Assembly: GCA_022448265.1 (NCBI GenBank)
Contig: JAKVCC010000016.1
Coordinates: forward strand, 1-64,000
Reading direction: 5' to 3'
DNA: 64,000 bases
Source: Pirellulales bacterium
Lineage (GTDB): Bacteria > Planctomycetota > Planctomycetia > Pirellulales > Lacipirellulaceae
Part shown: positions 1 to 10,292 of the stretch, in pieces
How positions within the stretch are numbered: position 1 is the first letter of the stretch
Layout of the letters: every line of letters starts with the position of its first letter
Position numbers and translations under genes: made by a program
The notes under the pieces: generated by a model
What the model was told of the DNA's origin: nothing
Databases searched by the model: none
What the model saw: the letters and a program-made list of their open reading frames with translations, nothing else

Positions 1-827
1 CCACAACGCCGGCCTGGTCAAAAGAACAGATTGGCCAGTACAACCATTATCTCGACGGCAAGATTCTTATCCCACAGCCCTTTGGGCAAATAAAGAATCT
101 GTACGAGAAGGAGTCCGGTTTTGCTATCTCGAAGTTCATGATTATCGAATTGATGGTTGCGTTAATCATTGCTGGAATTTTTATCTGGCTGGCCAAGATG
201 ATGCAGCGGGACGTTCGGCCAAAAGGCAAATTGTGGAATATGTTTGAAGCGATGTTGCTCTATTTCCGCGATGAAGTAGTGCGGCCGGCCATCGGAGGGC
301 AAGAGGCTGATAAGTTTGTGCCGTTCTTGTGGACGTTGTTTCTCTTCATTCTAGGCATGAATCTCATGGGAATGATCCCTTGGGTCGGCGCGCCTACTGG
401 TTCGTTTGGTGTGACGCTGGCGCTGGCCATCGCTACGTTTAGCATGGTGCTGTTTTTTGGCATAAAAAGGTTTGGCCTGTTAGGTTTTTGGAAAAACCTG
501 GTTCCCGACTTGGGCTTGCCTTGGTACATGGCCATCGTGATTGTGCCGTTGATACTTGGCATCGAAGTCTTGGCTCTAGGCATCAAACACGTTGTGTTGG
601 GAATTCGGTTGTTGGCGAACATGGTGGCGGGCCACCTAGTGTTGCTGGCAGTTATGGGTCTGGCGGTTGGCGCAGCAGGGTCCAGCACGTGGGGGATGAC
701 GGCGGCCATCTCCGTCGCCGGCTCAGCTCTGTTTAGTTGTTTGGAGTTGTTTGTTGCCTTTTTACAGGCTTTCATATTCACTTTCCTGTCCGCATTGTTT
801 ATTGGTATGGCAATCCATCACCACTGA
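1..827 (+). CDS. atpB: ATP synthase F0 subunit a (5' partial)
   Basis: Subunit a of the F1F0 ATP synthase, the membrane stator that forms the proton half-channels next to the c ring. The reading frame is open from the left edge (frame of position 3) and passes through the ATG at 138 without a stop, so the real start lies outside the window. The internal ATG is not the gene start, because the preceding residues (TTPAWSKEQIGQYN..., ending FAISKF) read as coding. Several hydrophobic helices follow. The C-terminal part carries the family-typical region with GIRLLANMVAGH, where the Arg is the essential channel residue. It is the first gene here of an atpB-E-F-H-A-G-D-C operon. Confidence 0.95.
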   Translation, partial: TTPAWSKEQIGQYNHYLDGKILIPQPFGQIKNLYEKESGFAISKFMIIELMVALIIAGIFIWLAKMMQRDVRPKGKLWNMFEAMLLYFRDEVVRPAIGGQEADKFVPFLWTLFLFILGMNLMGMIPWVGAPTGSFGVTLALAIATFSMVLFFGIKRFGLLGFWKNLVPDLGLPWYMAIVIVPLILGIEVLALGIKHVVLGIRLLANMVAGHLVLLAVMGLAVGAAGSSTWGMTAAISVAGSALFSCLELFVAFLQAFIFTFLSALFIGMAIHHH

Positions 828-891
828 CCTGCGCTCTTCGAGGGCGGAGGCCATTTCACACATTTACGTTTTGAAGGAGGATGAATTCGTG

Positions 892-1221
892 ATGAACTAC
901 CTGAAGTTTTTTGCCCTGGCTGTGGTTACCGTTTTGATTACCGCAGCACCCGCGGCGGCCCAGGGGGACGTAGGCGGCGTGGTGATCCCAGGTGCGATCG
1001 GCGCTGGCTTAGTGGCGATTGGCGGTGCCTACGGTATTGGCCGGTTAGCTGGCAGTGCCCTGGAAGGAATGTCACGCCAGCCCGAGATGGGGGGCAGCAT
1101 CCAGACGGCGATGATTATTGCCGCCGCTTTGATCGAAGGCTTCGTCTTTTACGGTTTGTACATTTGCTCCACACAAAATCCGTGGGGTAAGGAAATGATA
1201 GAGCAAGTGCTCTCGAAGTAA
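892..1221 (+). CDS. atpE: ATP synthase F0 subunit c
   Basis: Ring-forming subunit c of the F1F0 ATP synthase. The start is taken at the ATG at 892, 11 bases after a strong GAAGGAGG at 873-880; a GTG directly before it (889) is possible. The protein has 109 residues, longer than the usual 75-85, because it begins with a hydrophobic leader (residues 1-23, ending APAAA) before the two-helix hairpin. The polar loop reads MSRQPEM and the ion-binding carboxylate is Glu82 in ALIEGF. No Gln stands in the helix-1 position used by sodium-type rings, so proton coupling is inferred. Confidence 0.96.
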   Translation: MNYLKFFALAVVTVLITAAPAAAQGDVGGVVIPGAIGAGLVAIGGAYGIGRLAGSALEGMSRQPEMGGSIQTAMIIAAALIEGFVFYGLYICSTQNPWGKEMIEQVLSK

Positions 1222-1256
1222 TCCTGCGTTCCATCAAAGAAAGAGGATCACACTTC

Positions 1257-1889
1257 ATGCGGGGACAGATATTTAGATTTAGTTCTGGTGCCTTAGCCAT
1301 TGTGCTTGCGTTGGTGGTCGCTGTTACTAGCTTGGCTGCTGGCGGGGGTGACTTGGGTCATGGTAATGCCGGTGCGCAATTGGAAGATGCTTCGGAGTTC
1401 AAGACGGACTTGGCCATTTATACGTTGGTCGTCTTCTTGCTGCTTCTAGGTATCTTGAGCAAGTTCGCGTGGCCAGTGGTGTCAGCGGCACTTGTCGAGC
1501 GTGAAAAGCGAATTGAGGACAACATCGCTGCTGCAGAGGCTAAGCATGAGGAGTCGAAGCAACTGCTCGCGCAGTACGAGGCGAAACTGGCGACTGCCGC
1601 GGACGAAGTGCGCGCGATGCTGGAAGAAGCACGTCGCGATGCCGAGCATACCAAGTCGCAAATCGTGGCCGAGGCAAAAAAAGCGGCCGACGCCGAACAC
1701 GATAGGGTGACTCGTGACCTGGAGCGAGCCGCTAATCATGCCATGAAAGGTCTGGCCGAAACCAGCGCTAATCTGGCAGTCGATCTTGCGGAGAAGGTCG
1801 TCAGGCAAAACATTACGCCCGACCAGCAAGCACGTTTGGTTCGCGAGGCCTTAGACAAACTTGTTGTTACCCAGCCGAGCGAGAATTGA
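1257..1889 (+). CDS. atpF: ATP synthase F0 subunit b
   Basis: Peripheral-stalk subunit b, 210 residues. A hydrophobic signal-like segment at residues 9-28 comes before the usual membrane anchor (about 52-73), so the protein has one more hydrophobic segment than the classical b subunit. The rest is a long charged Ala/Glu/Arg-rich helix typical of the stalk. An AAAGAAAGAGG stretch lies upstream of the ATG. The stop codon TGA overlaps the atpH start codon (TGATG at 1887-1891), which indicates translational coupling. Confidence 0.94.
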   Translation: MRGQIFRFSSGALAIVLALVVAVTSLAAGGGDLGHGNAGAQLEDASEFKTDLAIYTLVVFLLLLGILSKFAWPVVSAALVEREKRIEDNIAAAEAKHEESKQLLAQYEAKLATAADEVRAMLEEARRDAEHTKSQIVAEAKKAADAEHDRVTRDLERAANHAMKGLAETSANLAVDLAEKVVRQNITPDQQARLVREALDKLVVTQPSEN

Positions 1890-2515
1890 TGAGCGAATCG
1901 GCCAACGCATCAACGCGTGAAACGGTTTTCGACGTCGACGTCGAAAAGCTGGCTCGCATTTATGCGCAGGCCGCGCTCGATGCTGCGGGCGATCAACAGA
2001 ACGACTTGATGGAGGAGCTGAAATCGCTGGACACTGGGGTGCTCGACGTGTTTCCCGAGTTTGAGGAAGTGTTGGCCTCAGCCCTAATATCGCAGGATGA
2101 GAAGCTGGCCATGTTGGACCGCGTGTTCGGTGGTCAATTGTCCACGACAGGACTGAGTTTCCTCAAGGTTCTGGCTGGTCATGATCGGCTAGGGTTGTTG
2201 CGGCAAGTGGTTCGCTCTGCAGCCCAGCTCATGGAAAAGCGCAACGGTCGGCTGTTGGTGGAAATTCAATTTGCCCATGAAACAAGTTCTTCGCTTGTCG
2301 ATGATATGGTGGCCGTGCTGGAAAAAAAGTTTGGCGCAGAGTCTGTGATCAAGGTCGTTATAAACCCGAAATTGATCGCCGGATTTGTCGTCCGCGTGGG
2401 CGACAAAGTTTATGACTCCTCGGCCCGCACGAGCTTTGAGCAAGTTCGCACGCGCATGATCGGTCGGGCAGTGGATGCCATCCAAAGTCATCCTGAGCAG
2501 TTCATGAAGAACTAG
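1889..2515 (+). CDS. atpH: ATP synthase F1 subunit delta
   Basis: Delta (OSCP) subunit joining the peripheral stalk to F1, 208 residues. The ATG at 1889 overlaps the atpF stop by one base; a TTG one codon earlier is possible but less likely. The family pattern is visible: an N-terminal helical domain after LARIYAQAALDAA, and a C-terminal domain with KFGAESVIKVVINPKLIAGF and a closing segment about making the protein VGDKVYDSSA. It lies between atpF and atpA as expected. Confidence 0.93.
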   Translation: MSESANASTRETVFDVDVEKLARIYAQAALDAAGDQQNDLMEELKSLDTGVLDVFPEFEEVLASALISQDEKLAMLDRVFGGQLSTTGLSFLKVLAGHDRLGLLRQVVRSAAQLMEKRNGRLLVEIQFAHETSSSLVDDMVAVLEKKFGAESVIKVVINPKLIAGFVVRVGDKVYDSSARTSFEQVRTRMIGRAVDAIQSHPEQFMKN

Positions 2516-2672
2516 GGGTTAGGAAATGGAGCGTAGGTCCTGGATAACTAGATTTAGTTGAATGGCTGATATTTTGGGCAGCAAATTGGAAACTGTGGTG
2601 CCCTGAAGAATTTTTGAAATGGGTTTTAGTGAGTGACAACCGACAAACCAACAACTGACAACGGACAAATCA
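2516..2672 (+). other. atpH-atpA spacer
   Basis: This 157-base spacer is the largest gap inside the ATP synthase operon. No open frame of interest and no clear Shine-Dalgarno site are seen. The last 45 bases are rich in A and C with repeated ACAAC/GACAA motifs directly before the atpA ATG, suggesting an unstructured leader. Function is not known. Confidence 0.4.
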
Positions 2673-4232
2673 ATGAAGTTTAATAGCGACGAAATCGCTT
2701 CGGTCATTCAGAAAGAGATCGAGCAGTATGCTTCGAATGTCGATGTGCGCGAGGTCGGCCGTGTCTTGGCGGTAGGCGATGGTATTGCCCAAGTCTACGG
2801 CCTGTCGGGTGTCATGGCGGGCGAGATGGTGGAGTTCACCAGTGGCGTTCACGGATTGGCGTTTAACCTCGAGGAGAACTCAGTCGGTGTCATCATTCTG
2901 GGTGACTATCTGGGTATCAACGAGGGTGAAGAAGTCCGTAGTACGGGTAAGCTATTGAGTGTGCCAGTGGGCGACGAATTGCTGGGCCGCGTGGTCGATC
3001 CGTTGGGGAATCCGCTCGATGGCAAGGGGCCGATCGTCACGAATCGTCGACGTGAGGTGGAAACGATCGCCACTGGCGTAGCCGAGCGCCAGCCGGTTTG
3101 CGAACCGTTGCAAACTGGAATTAAGGCTGTCGATGCCATGACACCGATTGGCCGAGGTCAGCGCGAGCTGATTATCGGCGACCGCAAGACGGGCAAAACG
3201 GCGATTGCTATCGACGCGATAATCAATCAGCGCGACTCGGGCGTAAAATGTTTTTACGTTGCGATTGGCCAAAAAGAATCGACTGTAGCAGGTGTGATTG
3301 AGAAGCTGCGCGAGACGGGCGCCATGGATTACACGACGGTGATTGTCTCCGGGGCAAGTGATCCGGCGCCGGTCCAGTACATTGCCCCATATTCGGGTAC
3401 GGCGATGGCTGAAGAGTACATGTTTGGAGGCGGTCACGCCCTGATCGTATATGACGATTTGAGTAAGCAGGCGGTAGCCTATCGCGAACTATCGCTCCTG
3501 ATGCGGAGGCCCCCCGGTCGCGAGGCCTTCCCGGGCGACGTGTTTTACTGTCACAGCCGACTCTTGGAACGCTCTTCCAAGCTTTCGGACGAGTTGGGAG
3601 GCGGCTCGATCACTTCGCTGCCGATTATCGAAACCCTCGAAGGCGAAGTATCGGCCTACATTCCGACAAACGTGATTTCAATTACCGATGGCCAAATTTA
3701 TCTGCAACCCGATCTGTTCTTTGCAGGCATCAAGCCGGCAATGAACGCCGGAATCTCAGTGTCGCGCGTCGGTGGCGCCGCTCAAATCAAGGCAATGAAG
3801 AAGGTGGCGGGCGGGTTGCGTTTGGACCTGGCTTCCTTTCGTGAGTTGGAGGCCTTTGCCCAAATGGGTACTGAGCTCGACCCGGCCACGCAGGCCCGGC
3901 TCGACCGGGGCTACCGCATGGTAGAACTCTTGAAGCAAGGCCAGTACGGTCCGCTCAGTGTTGTGGATCAGGTGTTGATTATCTTCGCCGGAACGCGCGG
4001 CCATTTAGACGACATACCCATTGATCAGGTTAAGGACTGGGAAGAAAAGTTCTTGCTCTTCATGCGAGACCAAAAATCGGAAATTCGCGACGAGCTGGCT
4101 GAGAAGCAGGATTTGGAGGACGGACTTACCGAAAAAATAAAGTCGGCGATAGAAGAGTTTGCCACGCAGTACGCGGGTAGCCATTTGTCGCCGAGCCAAC
4201 AAGTTGAAGAGCAGAAGACAGTTACCGTTTAG
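2673..4232 (+). CDS. atpA: ATP synthase F1 subunit alpha
   Basis: Non-catalytic alpha subunit of F1, 519 residues, full length for the family. The P-loop GDRKTGKT is at residues 169-176. The N-terminal beta-barrel domain begins near [20 protein letters not shown]. The central nucleotide-binding domain contains [33 protein letters not shown]-type family sequence, and the C-terminal helical domain completes the protein. It sits after atpH and before atpG. Confidence 0.98.
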   Translation: MKFNSDEIASVIQKEIEQYASNVDVREVGRVLAVGDGIAQVYGLSGVMAGEMVEFTSGVHGLAFNLEENSVGVIILGDYLGINEGEEVRSTGKLLSVPVGDELLGRVVDPLGNPLDGKGPIVTNRRREVETIATGVAERQPVCEPLQTGIKAVDAMTPIGRGQRELIIGDRKTGKTAIAIDAIINQRDSGVKCFYVAIGQKESTVAGVIEKLRETGAMDYTTVIVSGASDPAPVQYIAPYSGTAMAEEYMFGGGHALIVYDDLSKQAVAYRELSLLMRRPPGREAFPGDVFYCHSRLLERSSKLSDELGGGSITSLPIIETLEGEVSAYIPTNVISITDGQIYLQPDLFFAGIKPAMNAGISVSRVGGAAQIKAMKKVAGGLRLDLASFRELEAFAQMGTELDPATQARLDRGYRMVELLKQGQYGPLSVVDQVLIIFAGTRGHLDDIPIDQVKDWEEKFLLFMRDQKSEIRDELAEKQDLEDGLTEKIKSAIEEFATQYAGSHLSPSQQVEEQKTVTV

Positions 4233-4324
4233 CAAAACCCGTACAGCAGTAACCCTTTGCAAATTGGCCCGTGTCGGTCCAAGCTGGCAAAAGGTTTATT
4301 TCCCCCAACCAGTTGCCACTCAGT

Positions 4325-5230
4325 ATGGCCAATCCTAGAGAACTCGACAAACGCCGCAAGTCAATTCGCAACATGCGCCGAATCACGCGGACCATGGAGT
4401 TGATTGCGACCGCTCGCTTCAAGAAGGCTATGGACCGAGCTGCCGCGGCGACCGCGTATACTGATCGTATCACGAAGCTTGTTGCTGACCTCACCCAGGC
4501 GGGGCTCGAAGTGAGTCACCCACTGCTGGAACCCCGCGATGCGACGGGGCATGCGAAATTACTGGTACTCACTGGCAACCGCGGATTTTGCGGCGGCTTC
4601 AATTCCAGTCTGCTCCGCGCCGGTTTGAGCCGCTGGCAGGAACTCGCTGATCAGGTGCCCGAGTGCAGTCTGGAAGTGTCCGGCAAGAAGGGAATCGCCG
4701 GTTTTACTTTTCGTGACCAAAGCATTGCTCAGGAATTTACCCATTTTGAAGACAAGCCGGCGTTTGGCGAAGTGGAGGTCATTGCGGATCGCTACTTGAA
4801 TGACTATACGAGTGGTAATCTGGATCGGCTGGACCTTGTCTATATGAAGTATGAAAGTATTTCCCGGCAAAGCGTGGCGGTAGAGACCTTATTGCCGCTG
4901 GGTGCCTTGGTAGACGATGCGGGAAACGAAGCAGGAGCTGAAACAAGTACCGACCGTGGGACTTCTAGTACATTGCAGTATGAGTTTTTGCCGTCCCCGG
5001 AAAGCATTCTCGAAGAAGTGGTCCCAACGAGCTTCAAAGTGAAGCTGTTCAAGTGTTTTTTGGACTCGGCAGTGAGTGAACAGATTGCCCGCATGATTGC
5101 GATGAAGGCGGCAACGGAAAATGCCGGCGAATTGATTAAGGGTTTGAGCATGCAGTACAACCGTGCTCGGCAAGGGCGTATAACCTCTGAATTGATGGAC
5201 CTGATTGGTGGCGTCGAGGCCTTGAAATAG
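4325..5230 (+). CDS. atpG: ATP synthase F1 subunit gamma
   Basis: Rotor subunit gamma, 301 residues. An upstream in-frame GTG at 4271 would add 18 residues, but family members begin with MANPRELDKRRKSIRN-like sequence, so the ATG at 4325 is preferred. The N-terminal coiled-coil helix (IRNMRRITRTMELIATARFKK) and the C-terminal helix (ARMIAMKAATENAGELIKGL, then QGRITSELMDLIGG) are both present. These form the central shaft inside the alpha-beta hexamer. Confidence 0.95.
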   Translation: MANPRELDKRRKSIRNMRRITRTMELIATARFKKAMDRAAAATAYTDRITKLVADLTQAGLEVSHPLLEPRDATGHAKLLVLTGNRGFCGGFNSSLLRAGLSRWQELADQVPECSLEVSGKKGIAGFTFRDQSIAQEFTHFEDKPAFGEVEVIADRYLNDYTSGNLDRLDLVYMKYESISRQSVAVETLLPLGALVDDAGNEAGAETSTDRGTSSTLQYEFLPSPESILEEVVPTSFKVKLFKCFLDSAVSEQIARMIAMKAATENAGELIKGLSMQYNRARQGRITSELMDLIGGVEALK

Positions 5231-5267
5231 TCAAGAGCTGAAAATAGTCGACGTCTGGAAATAATAA

Positions 5268-6749
<1,482 letters not shown>

Positions 6750-6781
6750 CTTAGGGGTCACAAGATTCTCAGAGAAAGATA

Positions 6782-7207
6782 ATGTCGCAAGAAAATCGCG
6801 ATTCGCTCCAATGTGTCGTTGTTACGCCGGAAGAAACCGTCATCGATGTGGCGGCCGACTTTGTCGCGATTCCGCTATTTGACGGTGAGGTCGGTATCGG
6901 CCTCAACCATAGCCCGATGATCGGCCGGCTGGGTTATGGAGAGCTGCGCATCGGTCGTGGAGAAGACACGACGCGCCACTATGTTGACGGTGGCTTTGTC
7001 CAGGTGGCCGACAATCAAGTCTCGGTACTCACGAATCGAGCTATTCCGGCCGAAGACGTCGACGGCGACGTGGCGGCAGAACTGCTCCGTAGCGCATTGG
7101 GTCGGAAGGCAAGCGGAGACGAGCAATTGACGATTCGTGAGCGGACGCAGGCGCAGGCTCGGGCCCAGCTTCGGATGGCTCGCAAGGGTCTATCGCGGCC
7201 CAACTAA
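6782..7207 (+). CDS. atpC: ATP synthase F1 subunit epsilon
   Basis: Epsilon subunit, 141 residues, an N-terminal beta-sandwich (LQCVVVTPEETVIDVAADFV, then GEVGIGLNHSPMIGRLGYGEL) and a C-terminal helical part rich in Arg/Ala. It couples F1 rotation to the c ring and can inhibit ATP hydrolysis. It is the last gene of the operon, 32 bases after atpD. Confidence 0.92.
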   Translation: MSQENRDSLQCVVVTPEETVIDVAADFVAIPLFDGEVGIGLNHSPMIGRLGYGELRIGRGEDTTRHYVDGGFVQVADNQVSVLTNRAIPAEDVDGDVAAELLRSALGRKASGDEQLTIRERTQAQARAQLRMARKGLSRPN

Positions 7208-7208
7208 G

Positions 7209-7250
7209 GGGCTATCAGTAGATGGGCCTATCAGTGGGGGCTATCAGCGG
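7209..7250 (+). repeat. Three CTATCAG direct repeats after atpC
   Basis: The heptamer CTATCAG occurs at 7212-7218, 7228-7234 and 7241-7247, each preceded by a G-rich run (GGG or GGGC). The cluster begins directly after the atpC stop codon. It does not form an obvious hairpin terminator. The role is unknown; it may be slippage-type duplication of spacer DNA. Confidence 0.5.
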
Positions 7251-7593
7251 GCAGTGGTCTTTCGCCATATGCAATCCTATTTAGTCCTTTAGATTGCCAT
7301 TAATTGCGACTTCCCTCGCCCAATCACGGTTTGCTCTCCGACGACCACGGGAAAATCCAAGGAGTTGGTCCATTTCGACATCGAATTGGCGCCGGTGGCA
7401 AAGCTGATTCGCGTTCCCTCTAATCAGAACAGAGGCGACTTACGCAGACATGCCGCAATTTGGGCTGTTCTGGTTGAACGGCTAAATAAACGAAGTGCCC
7501 TGGGGATAGAGCCTTAATCTCAGATGACGCCCATGGGTGTCCCAGGGTTACCGATTTGCGACCGGTCGCTGTCGTTTGTCCGTAGCAGTGCCC
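7251..7593. other. Intergenic region, no gene seen
   Basis: This stretch lies between the convergent ends of atpC and the PII gene. One frame on the plus strand (7293-7517) stays open for about 75 codons and ends in protein-like sequence (LVHFDIELAPVAKLIRV and RRHAAIWAVLVERLNKRS), but it has no ATG and no recognisable family. No convincing terminator hairpin was found. Confidence 0.4.
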
Positions 7594-7941
7594 CTAGATT
7601 GCCTCAGGACCCCGTTCTCCAGTGCGGATGCGAATACAATCTTCCATCGGCAGCATGAAGATTTTTCCGTCACCAATTTGACCGGTCTCTCCCGATCGTC
7701 CTCCGGCCACAATCGCGTCGAGGGTAGGCTCGACAAACTCTTCATTCACCGCAATTTGGAGTTGCACTTTGCGCAAGAGGTTGGCGGTGATCTCGCGGCC
7801 CCGGTAGATCTCCGTTTGCCCTTTTTGCCTGCCAAAACCCTGTACGTCCATGATCGTGAGCCGTACGACTTCGACCTTTGAGAGCGCAGCCTTAACGGCT
7901 TCGAGTTTGCTGGGCTGGATAATGGCGATGATGAGTTTCAT
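7594..7941 (-). CDS. glnK: PII nitrogen signal protein (GlnB/GlnK family), unusual T-loop
   Basis: PII signal-transduction protein, 115 residues. PII trimers sense 2-oxoglutarate and ATP/ADP, and commonly plug Amt channels through their T-loop. The start MKLIIAIIQPSKLEAVK, the DVQGFGRQKG segment before the T-loop and the B-loop GRSGETGQIGDGKIF are clear. In the T-loop Tyr46 is kept (EIYRG), but the position of the uridylylated Tyr51 is Ile (REIT) and position 49 is Arg rather than the Ser phosphorylated in cyanobacteria. An amt gene lies on the same strand about 965 bases upstream, which favours a GlnK-like role. Confidence 0.92.
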   Translation of the reverse strand: MKLIIAIIQPSKLEAVKAALSKVEVVRLTIMDVQGFGRQKGQTEIYRGREITANLLRKVQLQIAVNEEFVEPTLDAIVAGGRSGETGQIGDGKIFMLPMEDCIRIRTGERGPEAI

Positions 7942-8262
7942 GGGACCAAGGGGGGGAACTCAGTGCGAGGATCCCAGAGGGAGTATCTCGGCGGGGGATG
8001 GTAGATCTTTCGTCTACCTCTCATCGTAGCTGTTCGCCCTTTGAGAATGAATCCCAAACCTGGATCGTCCGGCGAGGTTTTTGGGGAGGGAAAGACCTTT
8101 CGCACTCTCCCAAGATGTTAACGGTCACCTCACCCCGCTTACAGGACACCCCGGCTTGGGCAGGAATAGGCGGTAAACCCACCCAAGCCTTTGTGGGGCA
8201 TCCCTTTAAAAGCAGCGTCCGCTGTGGGCAGTGATCCGCCCCATAGGGGGTACCCTGCTGCC

Positions 8263-8882
8263 GATCGCGAATCGCAGTTCAAGTGGCTGCAAAAAGCTGA
8301 AGGCCGAATACATGGGGCAAGCCCTTCCGGTGCTGAGCATCGATACCAAAAAGAAGAACTTTTGTGCAATTTTCATCGTTCGGAACCGGCGTGGACGAAT
8401 GGTCGAGCCGCCGCATGGGACCACGGCTTTCCGATTTCCTCGTGGGGCAAAGTCATTTTCTGCGGAGTGTACGACTTGGCTCATAATGAGGCGCTCATTC
8501 TACTTGGCATAAGAAGCTGACAGGGAACACCTGGCGGTGGTTGTCGTTTGCCGTTGGGTGGCGCGTCGATTGGGAAAATACCGCTATCTGGCGGATAGGC
8601 GTCTGTCACCTTCCACTTTACTGCTCGAAAATTAATCCGGTTGGGCATAGGTTGTTTTGCCATGTCAGTCGTTCGCTAAAGTCAGTCATGTTGTGCAGCG
8701 TTGAGATGATTTGCGAGTCCATTGCTCGCATAACGATCACTACTGGCCTGAGAGTCGCCATGGAAATGGCCCGCAAACTCTACCAATGGGGAATCAAATC
8801 GTCGCATGCCTATCTCGAACAAGAACTGGCCCTCTAAGGTAAGAAACTATTGCAACTCAACTACCGACCCGAGATCCAGTAA
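8263..8882 (+). pseudogene. Decayed ISAzo13-family transposase
   Basis: Pieces of a DDE transposase of the ISAzo13 type can be read in order but in different frames: DRESQFKWLQKAEGR, then LSIDTKKKNF (holding the first catalytic Asp), then GVYDLAHNEALILLGI, then a WVARRLGKYRYLADRR-like segment, then CHLPLYCSKINPVGHRLF, ITITTGLRV, WGIKSSHAYLEQEL, and after a stop LNYRPEIQ. In intact relatives the corresponding motifs are SVDTKKKE, GVYDLARN, CHFPPGTSKWNKIEHRLF, TTTRTGL and WNYTI (from memory of the family). The ADGGGSNG part with the second Asp is deleted, and the IEH Glu has become Gly. The relic is dead and lies between glnK and amt on the opposite strand. Confidence 0.85.
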
Positions 8883-8906
8883 TACCAAGTTATTCTTTCT
8901 GCAGTC

Positions 8907-10292
8907 CTAAGCAGGAGTGGTACCGCCGTAGGCTTGCATGCCGTGTTCGCTGATGTCTAAGCCCTGCTGCTCTTCGGCTTTGGAAACTCGCAGTACATTG
9001 GCGGCTTTGAGCGCGGTAAACAAACCGAGCATTGTGACAAACGACCAGCCACAAATGGCGAGCGCACCAATGAGTTGGATGCCCAGCGAGGTGGTGCCCT
9101 CTGCAAGGTGCGTATTGGGAAGAATTCCGATCGCCAGGCAGCCCCAGATTCCACACAGGCCGTGTACGGGCCAGGCCCCTACGGGGTCGTCGATCTTCAG
9201 CCTGTCAAGCAACATCACACCTGCAACAATCAAACCGCCGGCTACGATGCCGACAACGATGGCCATCCAAAGGTTCATGCAATCGCAGCAGGCAGTGATG
9301 CCCACTAAACCGCCGAGGATGCCATTGAGTCCCATGGAAAGGTCTGGTTTCTTAAACAGCAGCCAGCTCAACAGCGTGGCTACCAGGCCGCCCGCGCCCG
9401 CTGCGAGCGTCGTGGTGACCGCGATATGCGTCGTCGCATCAATATCGCTGGTTGACTGAAAGGCCAGTTGGCTGCCGGGGTTAAATCCGTACCATCCGAA
9501 CCAAAGAATAAATACGCCCAGTGCTGCAATGGGTAGGCTGTGGCCAGGCATGGGGATACTCTTGCCACTGACGAATCGACCCAATCGGGGGCCCAAGATG
9601 ATTGCGCCGGCCAAGCCCGCGAACCCGCCGACACCGTGGACGACCGCCGAACCAGCGAAATCTTGAAAGCCTAGTTGGTCGAGCCAACCTCCGCCCCACT
9701 TCCACATGCCGCTTATCGGGTAGACCAAGCCAGTAAGGAGGGCACTGTACAGCAGGTACGCACCCACTCTCATGCGGCCTGCCACGGCGCCAGAAACAAT
9801 GGTGGCTGCAGTGGCAGCGAAGACTGCCTGAAATAACCAGTCGACTTCCGGGCTGAAGGTGCGATCTGCCGTGGATTCATAACCATCCAGGCCGACTCCA
9901 CCAAATAAAAATAACTGTTTTCCAACCTCTTTTCCGTAACTGCCCGGATACATTATGCCAAAGCCAATGACAAAGAAGAGCAGCACTCCGACACAAATAT
10001 CCATCGAATTCTTAAAGAGAATGTTCACGGCGTTTTTGGAGGAATTGAATCCGGCTTCGACCATGGCGAAGCCGGCCTGCATGAAAAAAACTAGTATGGC
10101 TGCGATAAATAGCATCGCATTGTCCAGTGCGTATCCGACGCCCAGGTCAGCAGCTTCGGCGGTTTCTTCTACGGCTGCGGCGGTTGCATCTTGGGCCCAG
10201 AGTAACTCGCCGCCGGTGGTCAGTGCCACGAGAGTTAGCAGCAAGATACCCAAGCAGGAACGCCCGCTCCGATTTGATAAAAAACGTGTCAT
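8907..10292 (-). CDS. amt: Ammonium transporter, Amt family
   Basis: Amt/Mep/Rh-family ammonium channel, 461 residues, in the cytoplasmic membrane. An N-terminal signal-like segment (through about residue 34, ending ELLWAQ) is followed by about 11 hydrophobic helices. Family motifs include FFMQAGFAMVEAGFNSSKN, DWLFQAVFAATAATIVSGAVAGR (in part), VHGVGGFAGLAGAIILGPR with the first pore His, and WPVHGLCGIWG with the second pore His. The PII gene downstream on the same strand is the usual partner, although about 965 bases with a transposase relic now separate them. Confidence 0.95.
   Translation of the reverse strand: MTRFLSNRSGRSCLGILLLTLVALTTGGELLWAQDATAAAVEETAEAADLGVGYALDNAMLFIAAILVFFMQAGFAMVEAGFNSSKNAVNILFKNSMDICVGVLLFFVIGFGIMYPGSYGKEVGKQLFLFGGVGLDGYESTADRTFSPEVDWLFQAVFAATAATIVSGAVAGRMRVGAYLLYSALLTGLVYPISGMWKWGGGWLDQLGFQDFAGSAVVHGVGGFAGLAGAIILGPRLGRFVSGKSIPMPGHSLPIAALGVFILWFGWYGFNPGSQLAFQSTSDIDATTHIAVTTTLAAGAGGLVATLLSWLLFKKPDLSMGLNGILGGLVGITACCDCMNLWMAIVVGIVAGGLIVAGVMLLDRLKIDDPVGAWPVHGLCGIWGCLAIGILPNTHLAEGTTSLGIQLIGALAICGWSFVTMLGLFTALKAANVLRVSKAEEQQGLDISEHGMQAYGGTTPA

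Noticed and set aside
138-827. The ATG at 138 as start of atpB.
   Set aside because: The frame is open further upstream to the window edge with coding-like residues, so the gene is cut by the window.
751-891. A longer atpE reading frame starting at 751.
   Set aside because: It lies inside the end of atpB; the strong GAAGGAGG before 892 supports the later start.
7293-7517. A plus-strand open stretch of about 75 codons after atpC with a protein-like C terminus.
   Set aside because: No ATG, GTG or good TTG start with a binding site, no recognised family; chance opening is likely.
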